From contig NZ_JAGSCS010000010.1 in the NCBI RefSeq assembly GCF_018128025.1, positions 32,658 to 96,657 on the forward strand: a DNA stretch of 64,000 nucleotides. Reading direction: 5' to 3'. Below, piece by piece: positions 60,881 to 64,000 of this stretch. The translations under genes were made by a program, and so were the position numbers. The notes beneath the pieces were generated by a model that was not told the origin of the DNA, searched no databases, and saw only the letters and a list, made by a program, of their open reading frames with translations. Positions within the stretch are counted from its first letter, which is position 1, and each line of letters opens with the position of its first letter. Source of the DNA: Proteiniclasticum sediminis (GTDB lineage Bacteria > Bacillota > Clostridia > Clostridiales > Clostridiaceae).

Positions 60881-62122
60881 TTAACGCTTCGCGAGGAACG
60901 CTTCTACATCTTCCACGGTGATGGGGATCTCCACAGAAAGATTCACTGCACCGTCAGCGGTGATGAGGACATCATCCTCCAGGCGGATACCGATACTTTC
61001 CTCTTCGATATAGAGACCGGGTTCCACGGTGATGACCATCCCTTCCTCCAGGAGTCCATCCCGACGGCCCACATCATGGGTATCCAGGCCCAAATGGTGG
61101 GAAGTGTTATGGTAGTAGTATTTGCGGACTTCCTCATCCTTTTCGATGAGACCCAGAGCCTTCAGTTCCCGGGCATAGATTTCCAGTACCAGCTCATTGA
61201 TGCGAGCATAGGGAACCCCGGGTTTCACCATGGCGATGACCTCATCATGGGCTTTAAGCACAATGTTGTAGAAGGTCTTTTGCCGTTCGCTGAACTTTCC
61301 GCTGACGGGGAAGGTTCGGGAAATGTCTGCACTGTAATAGCCATGTTGTGCTCCCAGATCCAGAAGAACCAGATCCCCCTCCTTCACCTCCGCGTCATTG
61401 GCCACATAGTGAAGTACAGTTCCGTTATGACCGGAAGCGCAGATGGTGGTGAAGGCAAAATCTTTTACACCCCGGGACTTCAGGATGAAGTCAAAGTAGG
61501 CCTCCAGCTGGTACTCCTTCATGCCGGCTTTGGCGTTCTGCATGAGGTGCGCAATACCCTCTCCCGTAATGGTGATGGCCTTCTTGATTTCCTCCACTTC
61601 GCGGGCGCTCTTGCGCACTCTCAGCCGGGAAATCCCATTGTAGCAGTTGGCCACCTGAATTTGGGGATACTTGGCCGCCAGGGATTTGGCAAAAGCCACG
61701 CCCGTCGTATCCGGAGCCTGAAAGTTATCCTTCTCCAGATCAAAGTACACCCGGACCACATCTTCCTTCGCCAGAAGATTATGCAGGAACGCCTCCAGGG
61801 TATCCAGGAAACGGATATCCGTAATTCCCGACACGGCCGTGGCTTCCTCCGGACTGATGGTTTCCCCCACCCATTTCACCAGCACCTCATCCCGGCGCTT
61901 GATAAAGAGAGATTCCTGCACCGCACCCTGGTGTTTATAAAGGGCCAGGACCACGGAGCTTTCCGCAATTCCCGTCAGGTAGTAGAAGTTCCGGTTAGGG
62001 GTATACTTGTAGGCTTCATCCGCTGTTTTCTTCGGGGCTTCTCCCGCAAACAGGAGCAAAAGACTGTTGTCTTCCAGGGTCTGGGCGAGGTTTGCCCGGT
62101 TCATTCCAGTAAATTCTTTCAT
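60881..62122 (-). CDS. pepP: Aminopeptidase P (M24B family)
   Basis: A 413-residue metallopeptidase: AMP_N domain (1-140; YKYTPNRNFYYLTGIAESS) and pita-bread domain with LVLLDLGAQHGYYSADISRT (two Asp), NTSHHLGLDTHDVG (His), GMVITVEPGLYIEEE and IRLEDDVLI (Glu pair). It removes an N-terminal residue before Pro. GGAGGAG lies 5 nt before the ATG. Distinct from the shorter M24 enzyme at 47508-48587. It has a long, structured leader. Confidence 0.95.
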   Translation of the reverse strand: MKEFTGMNRANLAQTLEDNSLLLLFAGEAPKKTADEAYKYTPNRNFYYLTGIAESSVVLALYKHQGAVQESLFIKRRDEVLVKWVGETISPEEATAVSGITDIRFLDTLEAFLHNLLAKEDVVRVYFDLEKDNFQAPDTTGVAFAKSLAAKYPQIQVANCYNGISRLRVRKSAREVEEIKKAITITGEGIAHLMQNAKAGMKEYQLEAYFDFILKSRGVKDFAFTTICASGHNGTVLHYVANDAEVKEGDLVLLDLGAQHGYYSADISRTFPVSGKFSERQKTFYNIVLKAHDEVIAMVKPGVPYARINELVLEIYARELKALGLIEKDEEVRKYYYHNTSHHLGLDTHDVGRRDGLLEEGMVITVEPGLYIEEESIGIRLEDDVLITADGAVNLSVEIPITVEDVEAFLAKR

Positions 62123-62155
62123 ATTCTCCTCCTCAAGTTCGGATCAAGATAGCAT

Positions 62156-62307
62156 AGGGTTTCTTAAATTGTATCACAGACCTGAAATTTCAGCCCACTT
62201 CCCCAGAAAAAATCTCCATCCTGGGAAGAAACCCTCAACCTTGGCAGAATCTCCCGGATGCTTTTGCCAGAGCTCCAATAATCCTGGCAAAAAATCCCGG
62301 GATTATT
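62156..62307 (-). promoter_or_regulatory. Structured leader region of pepP (candidate RNA element)
   Basis: The 170-nt pepP leader contains nested inverted repeats: AGGGTTTCTT (62156-62165) with AAGAAACCCT (62226-62235) enclosing CTGAAATTTCAG (62182-62193) and CTTCCCCAG/CTGGGAAG (62198-62206, 62221-62228); then TTTTGCCAG/CTGGCAAAA (62262-62270, 62284-62292). AATAATCC/GGGATTATT (62277-62284, 62299-62307) is an alternative partner. No known riboswitch pattern was recognised. Confidence 0.4.
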
Positions 62308-62330
62308 ATTTTTTAGCTTCCCTGTTGCAA
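62302..62330 (-). promoter_or_regulatory. Promoter of pepP sharing its -35 box with the folT promoter
   Basis: On the minus strand TTGCAA (62325-62330) and AATAAT (62302-62307) are 17 bp apart. TTGCAA is its own reverse complement, so the same bases serve the rightward promoter. Confidence 0.55.
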
Positions 62331-62353
62331 TCCACCCTTCCGGAAATTACAAT
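62325..62353 (+). promoter_or_regulatory. Promoter of the THF riboswitch-folT transcript
   Basis: TTGCAA (62325-62330) and TACAAT (62348-62353), 17 bp apart, directly upstream of the riboswitch. Confidence 0.75.
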
Positions 62354-62360
62354 GAGCACA

Positions 62361-62470
62361 GGCAAAGTAGGAATATGCGCGTCAAGTGCCAGTCGGACGG
62401 GAAGTTGCCGCTGGACGAAAAATTCCCCCAAAAGGGAGAATTTACGGTGCCTATTCCGCATTCCGTTGCC
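62361..62470 (+). promoter_or_regulatory. Tetrahydrofolate (THF) riboswitch
   Basis: Conserved blocks match the folT-type THF aptamer: GGAATATGCGCGTCAAGTG near the 5' side and ACGGTGCCTATTCCGCATTC near the 3' side, closed by GGCAA (62361-62365) with TTGCC (62466-62470). No terminator follows, so control is probably by blocking the ribosome site at 62511. Confidence 0.85.
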
Positions 62471-62524
62471 ACAGAAGAGTCTTCTCTTTATGTGGTTATC
62501 ACAAAATAAGGGAGGTCATTTTTT

Positions 62525-63073
62525 TTGAGAAAAATGATTGAGACACTCCGGTCTTCCGCCGGCGAACTGCGGAAGACCAACACCATCGCCCTGGCGGGTC
62601 TGCTCATCGCATTCAGCGTTGTGCTGGCTCTCCTGAAAATCCCCATTTCCCTGATCAACCAGATCAGCTTCGCCTCGCTCCCCATCGCTGCCGGCGGCAT
62701 GCTCTTCGGCCCTGTGGTGGGTGCCCTCATCGGCGTGGCGGCGGATCTTCTGGGGTATGTGGCCCGTCCCACGGGACCCTTCTTTCCGGGCTTCACCCTC
62801 AACGCCCTCCTCGTGGGAGCGCTCTACGGCTTCCTGCTCTACCGCAAGAAACCAACGCTTCCCCGGGTAGCCCTTTTGTCCCTCTTGACGACACTGCTGA
62901 TTAACATGCTGCTGACCCCGCTTTGGCTGCAGATGATGTTTGGAAAAGCATTCCTCGTCCTCGTGGCCGCCCGGATCACCAAAAACCTCATCCTCTACCC
63001 CATCACCACAGCGCTACTCTATGGACTGCTGAGTGCGGTGCATCGGGTAAGTACGTCAAAAAAAGCATTTTGA
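62525..63073 (+). CDS. folT: Folate ECF transporter substrate-binding subunit FolT
   Basis: A 182-residue membrane protein with about six helices: NTIALAGLLIAFSVVLALLK, FASLPIAAGGMLFGPVVGAL, GYVARPTGPFFPGFTLNALL (typical FolT/HmpT-like loop). Start is TTG at 62525, 9 nt after GGAGG; the next ATG at 62534 would be 18 nt away. It captures folates and needs EcfT/EcfA, not present in the window. The THF riboswitch upstream supports the assignment. Confidence 0.92.
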   Translation: MRKMIETLRSSAGELRKTNTIALAGLLIAFSVVLALLKIPISLINQISFASLPIAAGGMLFGPVVGALIGVAADLLGYVARPTGPFFPGFTLNALLVGALYGFLLYRKKPTLPRVALLSLLTTLLINMLLTPLWLQMMFGKAFLVLVAARITKNLILYPITTALLYGLLSAVHRVSTSKKAF

Positions 63074-63093
63074 GCATAGCTTGTAAAATAAAG

Positions 63094-63133
63094 AGAGCTG
63101 AACCATCACCCTGATGTGTTCAGCTCTTTTTTC
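63094..63133. terminator. Terminator of folT
   Basis: AGAGCTGAAC (63094-63103) with GTTCAGCTCT (63118-63127), then TTTTTTC; probably also serves the facing gene. Confidence 0.9.
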
Positions 63134-63138
63134 TTTGG

Positions 63139-63810
63139 TTAAGCTTTCGCCACGGGGACAGCGGGTTTCTTTTCCGGTTCCGGATATTCCACCAGACCAT
63201 ACTTCTCGGCATAGCTGTAAAGTCCGCCGGGCTTGTAGTTCAGATAGCGGTCACCCGCCTTGAGGAACTGATCCCCATACTTCAGGAAATCATTGCCCAT
63301 ATTTTCTACCATGGACTTGCGCCTTGGGGCGCCCATTTCCGGAACGGTATTCTGCACAGCCCCCGCAGCGGAAGCTGCCGGCTTCTCCGTCTTCTTCCCG
63401 TAACTCTCGTCATAGGCATAGCGCTGTTCCCGGGTGTTGGTTTCCATCTCTTTTTTCTTCTTGGCCGCTTCCCGCTGACGGTCCTGGTTTTCCTTGGTGG
63501 AGGTGAGACTATCCCGAGACCGGACATCGGCATAGGGATTCACCGCGGTCATGGGACGTTTCTGATCGTAGTCCATGTTCGACCGCTGAAAGCTCTGGGT
63601 ATGCTTTTGGGCTTCCTTGGTCAGCTGGGTGATATCATCGGCTGCCACCGCTCTAGGCTTTGCCGCGCCGTAGCCTTGGCCTTGACTTGGCCGGCTCTGG
63701 GGCGGTCTGCGGGCAGGATTCTTCTTCTGCGCGCTGACAATGGAGCTGAAGATCGCAAATACCACAATAATGGGGAGAAAACTGCCGAAAAGGCCGAAAA
63801 TCCAATCCAT
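63139..63810 (-). CDS. Membrane-anchored protein of unknown function with charged disordered region
   Basis: A 223-residue protein I do not recognise. One transmembrane helix (about 4-25, FGLFGSFLPIIVVFAIFSS), then a long low-complexity, Lys/Arg/Gln-rich stretch (30-150, EAAKKKKEMETNTREQR), and a C-terminal Tyr-rich part (GNDFLKYGDQFLKAGDRYLN, YSYAEKYGLVEYPEPE). Start at 63810 has GGAGG 8 nt upstream; an ATG at 63843 lies in the promoter. Likely a scaffold on the inner face of the membrane, but this is a guess. Confidence 0.7.
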   Translation of the reverse strand: MDWIFGLFGSFLPIIVVFAIFSSIVSAQKKNPARRPPQSRPSQGQGYGAAKPRAVAADDITQLTKEAQKHTQSFQRSNMDYDQKRPMTAVNPYADVRSRDSLTSTKENQDRQREAAKKKKEMETNTREQRYAYDESYGKKTEKPAASAAGAVQNTVPEMGAPRRKSMVENMGNDFLKYGDQFLKAGDRYLNYKPGGLYSYAEKYGLVEYPEPEKKPAVPVAKA

Positions 63811-63841
63811 AACCTGATCCTCCAATTCATTTGTTGGGGTC

Positions 63842-63850
63842 ATTATAGCA
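63842..63850 (-). promoter_or_regulatory. Extended -10 promoter of the membrane-anchored protein gene
   Basis: TGCTATAAT on the minus strand, 32 nt before the start. Confidence 0.65.
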
Positions 63851-63898
63851 CAGAAACCTTAAAAATTTCGAAATTTCGCAACTTTTCACGCAGAAGAA

Positions 63899-63922
63899 AT
63901 CCCCTCCGAAGATTCGGAGGGG
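63899..63922 (-). terminator. Hairpin, probable terminator of a leftward gene beyond the window
   Basis: A 12-bp stem (63899-63910 with 63913-63924) followed on the minus strand by TTTCTTC. Confidence 0.6.
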
Positions 63923-63935
63923 ATCAGACTGTAGA

Positions 63936-63978
63936 CAAAGCGACCAATTTCCGAAAAGAAATGGTCGCTTTGTTTTTT
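63936..63978 (+). terminator. Rightward terminator without an obvious upstream gene
   Basis: CAAAGCGACCA-type stem (63936-63951 with 63958-63972) followed by six T on the plus strand. No plus-strand gene lies between 63850 and 63936. Confidence 0.75.
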
Positions 63979-64000
63979 ATGTGGCAAGAATTAGCTTTTC

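Noticed and set aside
60722-62152. Long open frame on the plus strand across pepP
   Set aside because: It begins inside tRNA-Leu and runs antisense to pepP, whose metal ligands and ribosome site are clear.

Overview
The window reads as a chromosome segment of an anaerobic, low-oxygen-energy Firmicute of class Clostridia. Evidence: the purR-spoVG-glmU-prs-pth-mfd-prsA-mazG-hup-rqcP-divIC-yabR order and the metG-tatD-yabE-rnmV-ksgA order typical of the origin-proximal Firmicutes backbone; T-box, TPP and tetrahydrofolate riboswitches; consensus sigma-A promoters; strong AGGAGG ribosome binding sites; a butyryl-CoA dehydrogenase/Etf operon; ECF vitamin transporters. Base composition is GC-rich for a clostridium. 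The sporulation genes that often sit in this backbone (spoVT, yabP, yabQ, yabG) are not seen here, so the host may not form spores. No phage, insertion sequence or CRISPR array was found.

Layout. 1-6300: two divergent operons. Leftward: SDR reductase, KAS III-like enzyme, LivH permease (cut by the window edge). Rightward: MaoC hydratase, acyl-CoA dehydrogenase, EtfB, EtfA. Together they hold every activity of an (R)-specific acyl-CoA elongation/reduction (or beta-oxidation) cycle. 6300-10800: LytS-type sensor kinase, LytTR regulator, CstA/BtsT-type peptide/pyruvate transporter, small membrane protein. 10800-13300: accessory stretch with a GNAT acetyltransferase, two overlapping SHOCT proteins, a GyrI-like protein and an AT-rich putative DNA-binding gene next to a tRNA cluster (Met, Leu, fMet). 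13600-22200: housekeeping run yabR, divIC, rqcP, hup, mazG, prsA, mfd, pth, all leftward. 22200-25600: response regulator, histidine kinase and an HtrA-like protein that has lost its catalytic His and Ser. 25700-29100: divergent ABC exporter. 29200-32200: prs, glmU, spoVG. 32400-37500: inserted carbon block (HAD phosphatase, rpiA, AraC regulator, uxaC, uxuA). 37600-40000: purR and murC. 40100-44400: ABC exporter with an internally duplicated permease and a lipoprotein. 44700-47400: T-box-controlled asnS and a tandem universal stress protein. 47500-52000: two peptidases, DegV, TPP riboswitch with thiT. 52000-57600: small membrane protein, Mrp ATPase, lipoprotein, ksgA, rnmV, yabE, tatD. 58000-60300: metG with T-box leader. 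60500-64000: tRNA-Ala, tRNA-Leu, aminopeptidase P, tetrahydrofolate riboswitch with folT, and a membrane protein of unknown function.

Most promising for follow-up: the divergent acyl-CoA module with a motif shared by both promoters; the catalytically dead HtrA paired with a two-component system, next to an 11-bp-phased direct repeat; the duplicated-permease ABC system with its propeller-type lipoprotein; and the pepP/folT intergenic region, where two divergent promoters share one palindromic -35 box and the pepP leader can fold into a multi-stem RNA. All calls are from reading the sequence; no database search was possible.
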